In this document: piece by piece, positions 23,298-30,367 of the stretch
Layout of the letters: every line of letters starts with the position of its first letter
Position numbering within the stretch: the first letter of the stretch is position 1
Program-made: the position numbers and the translations under genes
Notes under the pieces: generated by a model
Database searches by the model: none
What the model saw: the letters and a program-made list of their open reading frames with translations, nothing else
Told to the model about the DNA's origin: nothing
From: Minisyncoccota bacterium
Lineage (GTDB): Bacteria; Patescibacteriota; Minisyncoccia; Phycocordibacterales; UBA5272
NCBI GenBank assembly: GCA_018061825.1
Contig: JAGOTK010000005.1
Span: 1-37,684 of the forward strand
DNA: 37,684 bases
Direction: 5' to 3'

Positions 23298-24200
23298 TTA
23301 TTTTTCCACTATCACTTCTGTGCCTGCTTCAGTCCAAGAATATAGTCTCTCAGCTTGCTCTGGCTCTAAATTGATACATCCATGAGACCATTGTGTACCA
23401 AAGTTGTTATGCCAATATGTTCCATGTATAGCAGCTCCTCCATGAGTAAAATACATTGTCCATGGCACTCCGGGTAAATCATATTCTTGATCAGATACTC
23501 CAGGAATGGGTCCTTGCATATATCTACTTGGAGTCTTTGCAAATATGTAAAAAGTACCTATAGGTGTAGGGAGATCATCTAATCCAGAAGATATATGAGT
23601 CTCCATAAATTCAATATTATTTTCATATGCGTAAAGTCTCTGCTCTCCAAGCTTTATGATAATTCTTTTTGTTGAAGTAGAAATTTTTTTCTCATTTATT
23701 ATTTTTTCTGTATAACTGTCTATTTTTTCTAAATATTCTGAAGATATATACCAATCTCTCGCAGTCCTATCTGGATATCTTACCCATTCATCAAATATTA
23801 TGTGATACCAGTCTATACCTTCAAAAGTCGTGATTTCTCCGTCAGTTTTAAGTATCATATCATTTCTCAAATCTACTACAGTTGGACAATTAAGACTGGG
23901 ACAAGCTCTAGCTCTCACACAATCTCCAGTAAAATTTACACCACAACTTTTAATTATTTTTACATATTCACCGTTTTCAAATACTATATTTTTATTTATT
24001 TCTTTTACTGAAGATATATCTTTACTATTTTTTATATTTTCATAACTTGAAAATATATTTTTATTATCTTCTAATAAATTATTTTTTGAATCTTTATTTA
24101 AGTTGCTTAAATATCCTATACATATTAAAAGTATAATACCCAAAAGAGCTATATTAGCTAGAAAATAGGGTGATTTTTTGGGTTTTTTACTTATTTCCAT
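23298..24200 (-). CDS. L,D-transpeptidase (YkuD) with SH3-like domain
   Basis: A 300-residue membrane-anchored enzyme that cross-links or modifies peptidoglycan. An N-terminal membrane helix (YFLANIALLGIILLICIGYL) is followed by a Ser/Asp-rich linker, an SH3-type domain with four cysteines (SCGVNFTGDCVRARACPSLN and one more), and the YkuD domain with the catalytic set HGGAAIHGTYW and SHGCINLEP. I start it at 24200: a TGC-TATTAT box ends eight bases before that ATG, while the ATG at 24218 lies inside the box. The paired cysteines could form disulfides outside the cell. It converges with the DedA gene without a gap. Confidence 0.93.
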   Translation of the reverse strand: MEISKKPKKSPYFLANIALLGIILLICIGYLSNLNKDSKNNLLEDNKNIFSSYENIKNSKDISSVKEINKNIVFENGEYVKIIKSCGVNFTGDCVRARACPSLNCPTVVDLRNDMILKTDGEITTFEGIDWYHIIFDEWVRYPDRTARDWYISSEYLEKIDSYTEKIINEKKISTSTKRIIIKLGEQRLYAYENNIEFMETHISSGLDDLPTPIGTFYIFAKTPSRYMQGPIPGVSDQEYDLPGVPWTMYFTHGGAAIHGTYWHNNFGTQWSHGCINLEPEQAERLYSWTEAGTEVIVEK

Positions 24201-24208
24201 ATGGCTAA

Positions 24209-24217
24209 ATAATAGCA
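24209..24217 (-). promoter_or_regulatory. Extended -10 promoter of the L,D-transpeptidase gene
   Basis: On the minus strand TGC-TATTAT, with eight bases between the -10 and the ATG at 24200. It decides the start codon. Confidence 0.5.
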
Positions 24218-24242
24218 TAATATAGTACTTAATTTAAAGTGA

Positions 24243-24248
24243 TATAAT
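24243..24248 (+). promoter_or_regulatory. -10 element of the small membrane protein gene
   Basis: TATAAT at 24243-24248. It ends only four bases before an ATG at 24253, too close for a start, but 34 bases before the ATG at 24283. Confidence 0.55.
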
Positions 24249-24282
24249 TAATATGTTATTAGAATTAATAATAAATAAATTT

Positions 24283-24651
24283 ATGGATAATACAATGATT
24301 ATTTTAAAAATCGTCGCAATCTACTATACATTTAGTGGACTTATGATGATTTTCAAAAAAAATACTTTAGCATTGGTTTTTAAAGATTTCTTTAGTCATC
24401 CAAGTGTCCCTTGGATCACAGGAGTCTTTATGATAGCTCTTGGAGGTTTACTCGTTTTGACTCACAATATTTGGAGTGGAGATTGGAAGACTGTATTGGT
24501 CACATTTATGTCTTGGCTAATACTTATTAAAGGTCTTGTTTATATGATTTGGCCAGATAAAATGGCAAATACTGTAAAAAATTTTAAGAGTTGGTCTATG
24601 CCAATAGGAATAATAGTATTTGTTATCGGTATAATTTTATTTAGAGTTTAA
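24283..24651 (+). CDS. Four-helix membrane protein, unknown
   Basis: A 122-residue integral membrane protein with four hydrophobic helices: IILKIVAIYYTFSGLMMIF, then a segment from WITGVFMIALGGLLVLTHNI, then VLVTFMSWLILIKGLVYMIW and a last one in MPIGIIVFVIGIILF. I choose ATG 24283 because the -10 box is too close to the upstream ATG 24253 for that start to be transcribed completely. The family is not recognised with certainty; short four-helix proteins with this pattern are frequent in CPR genomes. A hairpin terminator follows 25 bases after the stop. Confidence 0.7.
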   Translation: MDNTMIILKIVAIYYTFSGLMMIFKKNTLALVFKDFFSHPSVPWITGVFMIALGGLLVLTHNIWSGDWKTVLVTFMSWLILIKGLVYMIWPDKMANTVKNFKSWSMPIGIIVFVIGIILFRV

Positions 24652-24676
24652 TCACAAACTAAAAATAATTTAAATC

Positions 24677-24707
24677 ACAAAACCCTGAAGCAATTCAGGG
24701 TTTTGTG
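24677..24707. terminator. Shared terminator of the membrane protein gene and tRNA-Gln(TTG)
   Basis: Stem ACAAAACCCTGAA/TTCAGGGTTTTGT with loop GCAA. It lies between the two convergent units and has a short T run on each strand, so it could stop both. Confidence 0.7.
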
Positions 24708-24717
24708 TGTTTATTTG

Positions 24718-24788
24718 CTGGCAGACCTGGAATCGAACCAAGATTCACAGCTTCAAAGGCTGCTGTCCTACCGTTAGACGATCTGCCA
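24718..24788 (-). tRNA. tRNA-Gln (anticodon TTG)
   Basis: Read on the minus strand: acceptor TGGCAGA/TCTGCCA with discriminator G, D arm GTCT...GGAC, anticodon stem GCAGC/GCTGT with loop CTTTGAA (anticodon TTG), and T arm CTTGG-TTCGATT-CCAGG. As in the other tRNA-Gln, U1-A72 is kept and CCA is not encoded. Confidence 0.95.
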
Positions 24789-24803
24789 AAATTTTGCTTT
24801 TGT

Positions 24804-24812
24804 ATTATAGCA
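24804..24812 (-). promoter_or_regulatory. Extended -10 promoter of tRNA-Gln(TTG)
   Basis: On the minus strand TGC-TATAAT, 15 bases before the tRNA 5' end. The gap 24813-24977 holds no other gene that I can see. Confidence 0.6.
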
Positions 24813-24977
24813 AAAAAAAACTCAAAAATAAAGTTTATTTTTTCATCTTAAATATTTAGACACATATATATATTTTCGCTAGTTGCAAATAGTTTTCTAT
24901 TTAGAGTATAATTCTAAATATAAAAGTTTGAATGTTTTTGTTTACTTATTAAATTTAATTTAAAAATTCTAATAAAT

Positions 24978-25157
24978 ATGTCAGTTGAAAAAATATCGTT
25001 TAATAATCCCAATAAAGACATTTCAAGATCTTCTGAAAAAGTAAAAATTTTTACTGATATAAAGAATTTATTATCTCCCTTTAATCTAGAAAAGACAGCA
25101 GACATGGCATCAAAAGTATTTGCTTCTTATAAAGCAAATCTCGCTTCAAAAAAATAA
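24978..25157 (+). CDS. Small unknown protein (59 aa)
   Basis: An ATG at 24978 opens a 59-codon frame ending in TAA. The product starts MSVEKISFNNPNKDISRSSE, is Lys/Ser-rich, and its second half (LEKTADMASKVFASYKANLA) would be an amphipathic helix. I do not recognise it. Support for it being real is the low-repeat, coding-like composition, an ATG in the same A/T context as its neighbours, and the lack of any other gene in 490 bases. The upstream ATTCTAAATATAAAAG stretch may hold a -10. A small hairpin (AAGTCT/AGACTT) lies at its stop codon. Could still be noncoding. Confidence 0.45.
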   Translation: MSVEKISFNNPNKDISRSSEKVKIFTDIKNLLSPFNLEKTADMASKVFASYKANLASKK

Positions 25158-25281
25158 GTCTTTATATACAGACTTGAAAGTAAGTTTAATGTTAAGTTTA
25201 CTGTGGATAAATTTTAGGTATATTTTTTATGCGTGATAGTATATGTATATGTAGTTTTAATTTCCTACTATTTAAATATTT

Positions 25282-25578
25282 ATGGATGAACAAGAAGACA
25301 AAGATATCAATATAAAGATTAAAAATATTTTACATAAATCAAATCTTTCTTTTGATGAGACAAAGACTTTTTTTGATGGTCTTCAATATTTACCTTTAGA
25401 AGACAAGGAAAATTTTATATCAATGCTCGAAGAAGATCCAGAGTTGATATATCCTTTATATATAAATTTTAAAGCAAAATTAAAATCTTTAGAAGAAGAT
25501 GACACTGGCAGATCTTGGGATCAGATAGTAGAAGATGAGATAAAGCAATTAGAGGAGCATTTAAATAAGAAAAATTAA
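25282..25578 (+). CDS. Small acidic unknown protein (98 aa)
   Basis: A 98-residue soluble, acidic and helical protein (KIKNILHKSNLSFDETKTFF, then LPLEDKENFISMLEEDPELI, then a Glu-rich end). No family is recognised; the LPLEDKENFISMLEEDP stretch looks like a helical repeat in which successive short helices count off, as in small adaptor proteins. The next gene begins five bases after its stop, so the two share a transcript. The upstream gap of 124 bases contains TGA-TAGTAT about 45 bases before the ATG as a possible -10. Confidence 0.7.
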   Translation: MDEQEDKDINIKIKNILHKSNLSFDETKTFFDGLQYLPLEDKENFISMLEEDPELIYPLYINFKAKLKSLEEDDTGRSWDQIVEDEIKQLEEHLNKKN

Positions 25579-25583
25579 AAAAT

Positions 25584-25772
25584 ATGAATAGCGTAACAAA
25601 AGTTTTACTTATAATAGGAGGTTTAGATCTAGGAATTATTGGTATTGGAAATCTAATAAATAAAAATTTAGATATAATATCTCTTTTCAAAGCTTTTCAT
25701 CCTTTGATACCAACTATTATCTATTGTGTGATAGGTATAGCGGCTACATATTCAATGTTTAGAAAATATTAA
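25584..25772 (+). CDS. DUF378 family small membrane protein
   Basis: A 62-residue protein with two membrane helices. VTKVLLIIGGLDLGIIGIGN matches the start of the DUF378 (YuzA) family, which typically reads LLIIGGLNWGLVG, and the second helix TIIYCVIGIAATYSMF matches its end, where V-x-x-L-x-G-L-x-x-L is common. The Asn-Trp of the usual motif is Asp-Leu here. Function of the family is unknown. It is cotranscribed with the 98-residue acidic protein five bases upstream. Confidence 0.75.
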   Translation: MNSVTKVLLIIGGLDLGIIGIGNLINKNLDIISLFKAFHPLIPTIIYCVIGIAATYSMFRKY

Positions 25773-25816
25773 TTAGACTTTTATATCAATAATTTGTCTA
25801 TATATTAATTATTTTG

Positions 25817-25822
25817 TATAAT
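25817..25822 (+). promoter_or_regulatory. -10 element of the thermonuclease operon
   Basis: TATAAT (preceded by TTG) ends 13 bases before the ATG at 25836, giving a leader of about seven bases. Confidence 0.55.
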
Positions 25823-25835
25823 ATGATTATTAAAT

Positions 25836-26546
25836 ATGTCTTTTATTTCTGATATTTTAAGTTTTAAACAACCTGCAAAAAATTTTGGGAGAATGATACT
25901 TTTGGCTATTTTTCTAGGTATACTGTATTTTATTAGTAGTATTTTATCTCCATATTCTTTATATTTATTTCCTGCATCAAATTCAGAAAAAGAAAAAAGT
26001 TTTTTTATTAATGATTTAAAATTTGATTATAAAGTTGTGAGTGTGATAGACGGAGATACTTTAGATATTGAGAGATTAGATGGAAATAAAGTCTTTAATA
26101 TGGATAAAATAATGCGTGTACGCTTAATTGGTATAAATACACCAGAGACAGTTGATCCTAGAAAGCCTGTAGAATGCTTTGGGAAAGAATCTAGTAAATA
26201 TTTAAAAGATTTAGCTAATGGTAAGATTGCTGCGATAGAGCTAGATGATTCTCAAGGATTTTTAGATAAATATAATAGGATACTTGCTTATGTCTATATA
26301 AAAGATTCTGGATTTAAAAATGACAATATTTTATTTGTAAATGAAGAAGAGATTAAAAATGGCTATGCATATGAATATACATACAATACCCCATATAAAT
26401 ATAAAGAAGAATTTAAGTATATGGAAAACATGGCTAGACAAAAATATCTAGGTCTATGGTCTCCTGAGACTTGTAATGGCTTAAAAAGCCCAGTAGCGCC
26501 TCCAAATGACAGTATTAACAGCATTAAACCATACAAAAATAATTAA
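25836..26546 (+). CDS. Membrane-anchored thermonuclease (SNase family)
   Basis: A 236-residue protein with an N-terminal membrane helix (MILLAIFLGILYFISSIL) and a staphylococcal-nuclease OB fold outside. Active-site marks are VVSVIDGDTLDIE, RVRLIGINTPET (Arg and Glu of the classical site) and DKYNRILAYVYI with the second Arg. FVNEEEIKNGYAYEYTY and ARQKYLGLWSPETC complete the domain. Ca-dependent cleavage of DNA and RNA is the family activity, and an external position fits nucleotide scavenging from the surroundings, a plausible need for a host-dependent cell. The next gene starts five bases after the stop. Confidence 0.93.
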   Translation: MSFISDILSFKQPAKNFGRMILLAIFLGILYFISSILSPYSLYLFPASNSEKEKSFFINDLKFDYKVVSVIDGDTLDIERLDGNKVFNMDKIMRVRLIGINTPETVDPRKPVECFGKESSKYLKDLANGKIAAIELDDSQGFLDKYNRILAYVYIKDSGFKNDNILFVNEEEIKNGYAYEYTYNTPYKYKEEFKYMENMARQKYLGLWSPETCNGLKSPVAPPNDSINSIKPYKNN

Positions 26547-26551
26547 AATAT

Positions 26552-27280
26552 ATGAAAGAATTTTATAAAAAAGTTTTTTTTAAAGGTTTGAAGATATTAT
26601 TGATAGTTTTGATTATTTGGATAATATATTTTATATTAAATTTTATAAATCCTAATTTATTTAATTTTTTGAGATTTTCTAATAAAAATAATAATACAGT
26701 AAATTCTACTTCTACAGTAGTAGAAAAAAAATCATTAGGATATAGAATATATGATTTACTTTTTAAATCTAATAGTAAAGAACAGACAGCAGCTTCTATC
26801 AGCAAAGTATCAAAATGGAATGCGTCTTCTACTACTTGGGGAGATGATACATGGGTATGGGGTGATACACACACTGTCTGGGGATCTTCAAAGAAAAGTC
26901 CTTTGATAGGTCAGACATTCATATCTCCAAATACATCAAAATCTCCAATAAGAGGAATGAAGATAAATAATACACTTATAAATGAAAAGAATTTTAATTA
27001 TGTATATCCAGGAGATATGATCTCAGGATCAATATTTACAGGATTTTTAGATAGTGTCTTTTTTGATGCTGATATATATGATATAGATGGTAATTTTCTA
27101 TTTTTCCTACCTGTGACTTCTAGTTATGATATTCTCAGTCCAGATTCATTTGTAAATTTTCATGTAAAATATGATTCAGATCTAAATTATCAAAAATATA
27201 AAGGAAATGGATATCTCATAATACATTCAAATAATTTAGAAGTCACTGGGGCTGTACTATTAAAAATAACATTTAAATAA
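26552..27280 (+). CDS. Membrane-anchored secreted protein with Trp-Gly repeats, unknown
   Basis: A 242-residue protein with an N-terminal membrane helix (ILLIVLIIWIIYFILNFI), a polar linker, then a striking short region near residues 94-112: TTWGDDTWVWGDTHTVWG, in which W-G recurs about every six or seven residues. A beta-rich domain follows that looks like an immunoglobulin-like sandwich (VYPGDMISGSIFTGFLDSVF, then FVNFHVKYDSD and LIIHSNNLEVTGAVLLKITF). From memory, CPR proteins with this C-terminal domain are common and unnamed. It shares an operon with the thermonuclease, so it may work outside the cell next to it. No enzyme motif is seen. Confidence 0.75.
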   Translation: MKEFYKKVFFKGLKILLIVLIIWIIYFILNFINPNLFNFLRFSNKNNNTVNSTSTVVEKKSLGYRIYDLLFKSNSKEQTAASISKVSKWNASSTTWGDDTWVWGDTHTVWGSSKKSPLIGQTFISPNTSKSPIRGMKINNTLINEKNFNYVYPGDMISGSIFTGFLDSVFFDADIYDIDGNFLFFLPVTSSYDILSPDSFVNFHVKYDSDLNYQKYKGNGYLIIHSNNLEVTGAVLLKITFK

Positions 27281-27283
27281 ATT

Positions 27284-27892
27284 TTATTCTTTATCTATTT
27301 CGTAAAAGTTTTTTAAATCTGAAGGTGGTATATTTTTTTTATTTTTATTATAATAAAAATCTTTAAATTTATTTTTAATCTCTAATAATTCTTTTTCTTT
27401 TGGAATTATATTTAGACTTTTAAAGTATATTTTAGCTAGATTGTTGCAGGCTATACCTACAAAATAAGAATATTCTTTTTCTTTTTCATTGGAAGCTTCG
27501 TAATCATTTTTACATATTTCTATATAATTATTTGTCAATACTTCTTTTAACTCGTCAAATTTTATTTCTTTTAATTTATTTAAAATCTCTAATACTTCAT
27601 CGTTTCTTTTTTTATGAGATAAGTCTACTTCATAATTTTTATGTTTTTTTTCTGAAATTTTAGTTAAAAACTCTAAAAGATTTTCTTTTAAATCTCTCTT
27701 TTCTTCATCAGACCCATTTGGTATTTCTGCATCTATTATTTCTTCAATAGAAAATCCACTAGGATGTTTATCCAGAATATTTTTCAAAAAAGAATCTTCT
27801 TTTTCTAATTTAGATTTAGATTCATTTTTTTTATCTTTAGCATCTTTAATAGGAGATAGATTTTGTGATAAATTAAATCTAAATAATGACAT
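27284..27892 (-). CDS. Unknown Lys/Glu-rich protein (202 aa)
   Basis: Not recognised. A 202-residue soluble, highly charged, helical protein beginning MSLFRFNLSQNLSPIKDAKD. No cysteine cluster, signal peptide or membrane helix; one possible conserved-looking part is YSYFVGIACNNLAKIYFKSL. It starts 11 bases after the stop of the GatB/YqeY gene on the same strand, so it is probably expressed with it. Its stop is three bases from the end of the convergent secreted protein gene, with no terminator in the gap. An adaptor role is possible but not shown. Confidence 0.7.
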   Translation of the reverse strand: MSLFRFNLSQNLSPIKDAKDKKNESKSKLEKEDSFLKNILDKHPSGFSIEEIIDAEIPNGSDEEKRDLKENLLEFLTKISEKKHKNYEVDLSHKKRNDEVLEILNKLKEIKFDELKEVLTNNYIEICKNDYEASNEKEKEYSYFVGIACNNLAKIYFKSLNIIPKEKELLEIKNKFKDFYYNKNKKNIPPSDLKNFYEIDKE

Positions 27893-27903
27893 GTATTAAT
27901 ATA

Positions 27904-28365
27904 TTATTTTACCAATTCGTCTATTATTTCCTTTACTATATTTCCGTCAGCATTTGATCCAAGCTCTCTCATCATCAATCCTACAAATTGTCCTTTTTTT
28001 GCTGGATCTACAGGCTCTGTTGCCAATTTTTCAGTAATTTTCTTTAATATTTCTTCTTTAGACATCTGTTCTGGTAAAAATTCTTCAAGTACTTTCATTT
28101 CAGATGTCTCAGCTTCTGCTAGCTCTGTTCTTCCAGCATTTGTAAATTGCTCAATAGAGTCTTTTCTTTTTTTAACTTCTTTTTTTATAACTTTTAAGAC
28201 TTCTTCGTCTGATAAAGGTTCGTCTGATTTTTTACCACTTGCAATTCTAGATTCAGATACCATTTCATTTATAAATGAAGCAGAGAGCATACGAAGTACA
28301 CCGAGTCTATCTGCATTTTTTTCTATCATTGCCTTTTTAATTTCTGCTTTAATTTGTTCTTGCAT
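27904..28365 (-). CDS. GatB/YqeY domain protein
   Basis: A 153-residue helical protein of the YqeY family, related to the tail of the GatB amidotransferase subunit. MQEQIKAEIKKAMIEKNADR at the start, LGVLRMLSASFINEMVSESR, then LEEFLPEQMSKEEILKKITE and GQFVGLMMRELGSNADGNIV are the diagnostic segments. The family is thought to bind tRNA, but its role is unsettled. Interesting in this window is the presence of two tRNA-Gln genes: organisms lacking GlnRS make Gln-tRNA through GatCAB, which would be encoded elsewhere. It leads an operon with the 202-residue unknown. A TGA-TATAAT promoter lies 26 bases before the ATG. Confidence 0.93.
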   Translation of the reverse strand: MQEQIKAEIKKAMIEKNADRLGVLRMLSASFINEMVSESRIASGKKSDEPLSDEEVLKVIKKEVKKRKDSIEQFTNAGRTELAEAETSEMKVLEEFLPEQMSKEEILKKITEKLATEPVDPAKKGQFVGLMMRELGSNADGNIVKEIIDELVK

Positions 28366-28391
28366 AGATTTATTTTGTTATTTATTTTGTG

Positions 28392-28400
28392 ATTATATCA
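28392..28400 (-). promoter_or_regulatory. Extended -10 promoter of the GatB/YqeY operon
   Basis: On the minus strand TGA-TATAAT (-10 at 28392-28397), 26 bases before the ATG at 28365. Confidence 0.6.
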
Positions 28401-28433
28401 TAAAAAATCTAATTTTATATATGTTTATTCGTA

Positions 28434-28442
28434 TGATATAAT
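28434..28442 (+). promoter_or_regulatory. Extended -10 promoter of rmuC, probably leaderless
   Basis: TGA-TATAAT (-10 at 28437-28442), eight bases before the ATG at 28451. It is divergent from the YqeY promoter 35 bases away. Confidence 0.6.
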
Positions 28443-28450
28443 TTATAAAT

Positions 28451-29572
28451 ATGGACACATCTATTATTATTTTAGTCATTATTTTAGCAGTATTTATTTT
28501 CGGTATCGTATTGGTTATTTATATTATAAATAAAAAAATAGGAAAAGGTGGCAATAGGGATGAATTATTTTTAATAGCAGACACTTTGAAAAGTCTAAAA
28601 GAAGACATTAAGACAGATATTCGAGAAACTCGTAAAGAAATAGATCAAAAAATATCTTTTGGTCAAAAAGAGAGCAATGAAAATGTAAAATATCAATTTG
28701 ATAAATCTCAAGAGTTGATAAAAGATATACATGAGCATCTTTCAAAAGTAAATGAGAGTGTGATAGAGGTAAAAGAAGGTAGCAAGCAAGTCGTAAGTAT
28801 GACAGAGCAGCTCTCTAATCTTGAAAAAGTATTGACAAATCAAAAGCAAAGAGGAAATTGGGGAGAGTCTTCTCTTGAATTGATACTTTCAAATTTTCTT
28901 CCTGTGGGAGTTTATGGAATGCAGCATATTTTTAAATCTGGAATTATAGCTGACGCGATTATAAATATAAAAGATAAGATTTTATGTATTGATTCAAAAT
29001 TTAGTATAGATAATTATCGTAGAAGCATAGATGCAAATAATGATGATGATAAAAAATATTTTGCAGATGAGTTTAAAAAAGATATAAAAAAAAGAATAGA
29101 AGAGACATCTAAATATATAGATGAAATAGGAGAAGATACTCTCTCTTTTGCATTTATGTTTATACCAAGTGAAGCCATTTATTATGATATACAAGCTGGG
29201 CTTTCAGGAGGATTAAAAATTGACACACAAAAGCTACTTGATTTTGCACAAGAAAAAAAAGTGATTATCGTTTCTCCTACTTCTATACTTGCATATCTTC
29301 ATCTTGTGATTTCTGGAATTAAAGATAGTAATATAGAAAAAAATAGTATAGAAATAAAAAAGAAAGTCGAGGAGCTGGGAAAGCATATTCAAAAATATGA
29401 AGATTATATGCAAAAGCTTGGTAATTCTTTAAATACCACAGTTAATCATTATAATGCTAGCTATAAAGAATTAAAGAAGATAGATAAAGATGTATACAAG
29501 ATCACAGATGGTAATCATGACATGAGTATAGACCCAGTTTTGCTTGATAAAGTAAACATGGAAGAAGAGTAA
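28451..29572 (+). CDS. rmuC: DNA recombination protein RmuC
   Basis: A 373-residue RmuC family protein. An N-terminal membrane helix (IIILVIILAVFIFGIVLVIY) is followed by a long coiled coil, then a PD-(D/E)XK-like nuclease domain: QRGNWGESSLELILSNFLP, then ADAIINIKDKILCIDSKFSI (the Asp and Asp-x-Lys of the active site) and FMFIPSEAIYYDIQ, VIIVSPTSILAYLH. The family limits DNA inversions and may process foreign or damaged DNA at the membrane. All core motifs are intact. The gene has a leaderless-type promoter. Family identity is clear; the real substrate is not known. Confidence 0.95.
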   Translation: MDTSIIILVIILAVFIFGIVLVIYIINKKIGKGGNRDELFLIADTLKSLKEDIKTDIRETRKEIDQKISFGQKESNENVKYQFDKSQELIKDIHEHLSKVNESVIEVKEGSKQVVSMTEQLSNLEKVLTNQKQRGNWGESSLELILSNFLPVGVYGMQHIFKSGIIADAIINIKDKILCIDSKFSIDNYRRSIDANNDDDKKYFADEFKKDIKKRIEETSKYIDEIGEDTLSFAFMFIPSEAIYYDIQAGLSGGLKIDTQKLLDFAQEKKVIIVSPTSILAYLHLVISGIKDSNIEKNSIEIKKKVEELGKHIQKYEDYMQKLGNSLNTTVNHYNASYKELKKIDKDVYKITDGNHDMSIDPVLLDKVNMEEE

Positions 29573-29589
29573 TATTTATAAAGTTTTAT

Positions 29590-29616
29590 TTGACAAAATA
29601 ATATATTTATTATAAT
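29590..29616 (+). promoter_or_regulatory. Promoter of the Cys-rich small protein gene
   Basis: TTGACA (29590-29595), then TATAAT at 29611-29616 with a 15-base spacer, or an overlapping TAATAT at 17 bases. Confidence 0.5.
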
Positions 29617-29641
29617 ATATAAAAACATAAAACTTTAAATT

Positions 29642-29902
29642 ATGTCTAAGAAAAAGGTTTTAGATTTTTTCATTTTATGTCCTTTTAATAAAAAAATATC
29701 CATAACGATTTCTTCATTAAATATAGATAAAAAAATATCTATTATTTGTGAAAAATGTCTAGGATGTAGAAAAGAGTTTGAGTTTAAAATATCTAAAGAG
29801 AAATTTGATGCTAAAATTCAGAAAATTATTAAAAGAGGTAGTGATACAAAAGTCAATTATTGGAATGAAAAAAGTTTACAAAATTCAAGAATCTCTTTAT
29901 AA
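29642..29902 (+). CDS. Small Cys-containing basic protein, unknown (86 aa)
   Basis: An 86-residue basic protein with cysteines at 13 (FILCPFN), 36, 39 and 42 (CEKCLGC). The spacing suits a small zinc site, and the Lys content suggests binding to RNA or DNA. No family is recognised. The end of the gene lies in the left arm of a strong terminator, so the coding end and the RNA structure coincide. It is between rmuC and rplU but has its own TTGACA promoter, so it is a separate unit. Confidence 0.7.
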   Translation: MSKKKVLDFFILCPFNKKISITISSLNIDKKISIICEKCLGCRKEFEFKISKEKFDAKIQKIIKRGSDTKVNYWNEKSLQNSRISL

Positions 29903-29921
29903 AATAAAGAGATTCTTTTTT
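29887..29921 (+). terminator. Intrinsic terminator overlapping a coding end
   Basis: A 14-bp stem AAGAATCTCTTTAT/ATAAAGAGATTCTT with a three-base loop and a T run. The stop codon lies at the loop. Confidence 0.88.
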
Positions 29922-29989
29922 ATTTGCAAAAATTCTGATTTTATGATAATATTGTAGTATTAAAAAAACTTTAAAAGCTATTGAAATAT

Positions 29990-30307
29990 ATGACTAATTT
30001 CGCAGTTATCCAAACAGGAGGAAAAGAATACAAGGTTGAAGCAGGAAGCAAAATCAAGATTGAAAAGATCATTGGTGAATATAAAGTGGGAGACAAGCTT
30101 TCTTTTGAGAATGTTCTCCTTGTAGTAAATGGATCTGATGTAAAAATCGGAGCACCTCTTGTATCAGGAGCTAAAGTTGAAGCAGAGATAATAGACATAG
30201 CAAAGCATAAGACTGTAGAAGTTGTAAAGTATATGCCAAAGTCTAGATATTTTAAAAGAAATGGCCACAGACAACCATATTTTGAAATTAAAGTTTTAGC
30301 TATCTAA
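29990..30307 (+). CDS. rplU: 50S ribosomal protein L21
   Basis: A 105-residue large-subunit protein. FAVIQTGGKEYKVEAGSKIK, then GDKLSFENVLLV and the C-terminal YMPKSRYFKRNGHRQPYFEI are diagnostic of L21. I choose ATG 29990 (MTNFAVIQTG); an in-frame TTG at 29981 would add three residues not seen in the family. rpmA (L27), its usual partner, does not follow; a strong terminator comes 13 bases later. Hence rplU stands alone here. Confidence 0.97.
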   Translation: MTNFAVIQTGGKEYKVEAGSKIKIEKIIGEYKVGDKLSFENVLLVVNGSDVKIGAPLVSGAKVEAEIIDIAKHKTVEVVKYMPKSRYFKRNGHRQPYFEIKVLAI

Positions 30308-30320
30308 ATTTAAATAAAAA

Positions 30321-30356
30321 TAAAAACTCGTAAGAAATTACGAGTTTTTATTTTTT
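30321..30356. terminator. Intrinsic terminator between rplU and recR
   Basis: Stem TAAAAACTCGTAA/TTACGAGTTTTTA with loop GAAA and a T run after it. The A run on the other side may let it also stop the convergent recR transcript. Confidence 0.88.
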
Positions 30357-30367
30357 GAATTAAGATT

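Noticed and set aside
24253-24282. Upstream ATG for the four-helix membrane protein
   Set aside because: The TATAAT box ends four bases before this ATG, so transcription would start inside or after it.
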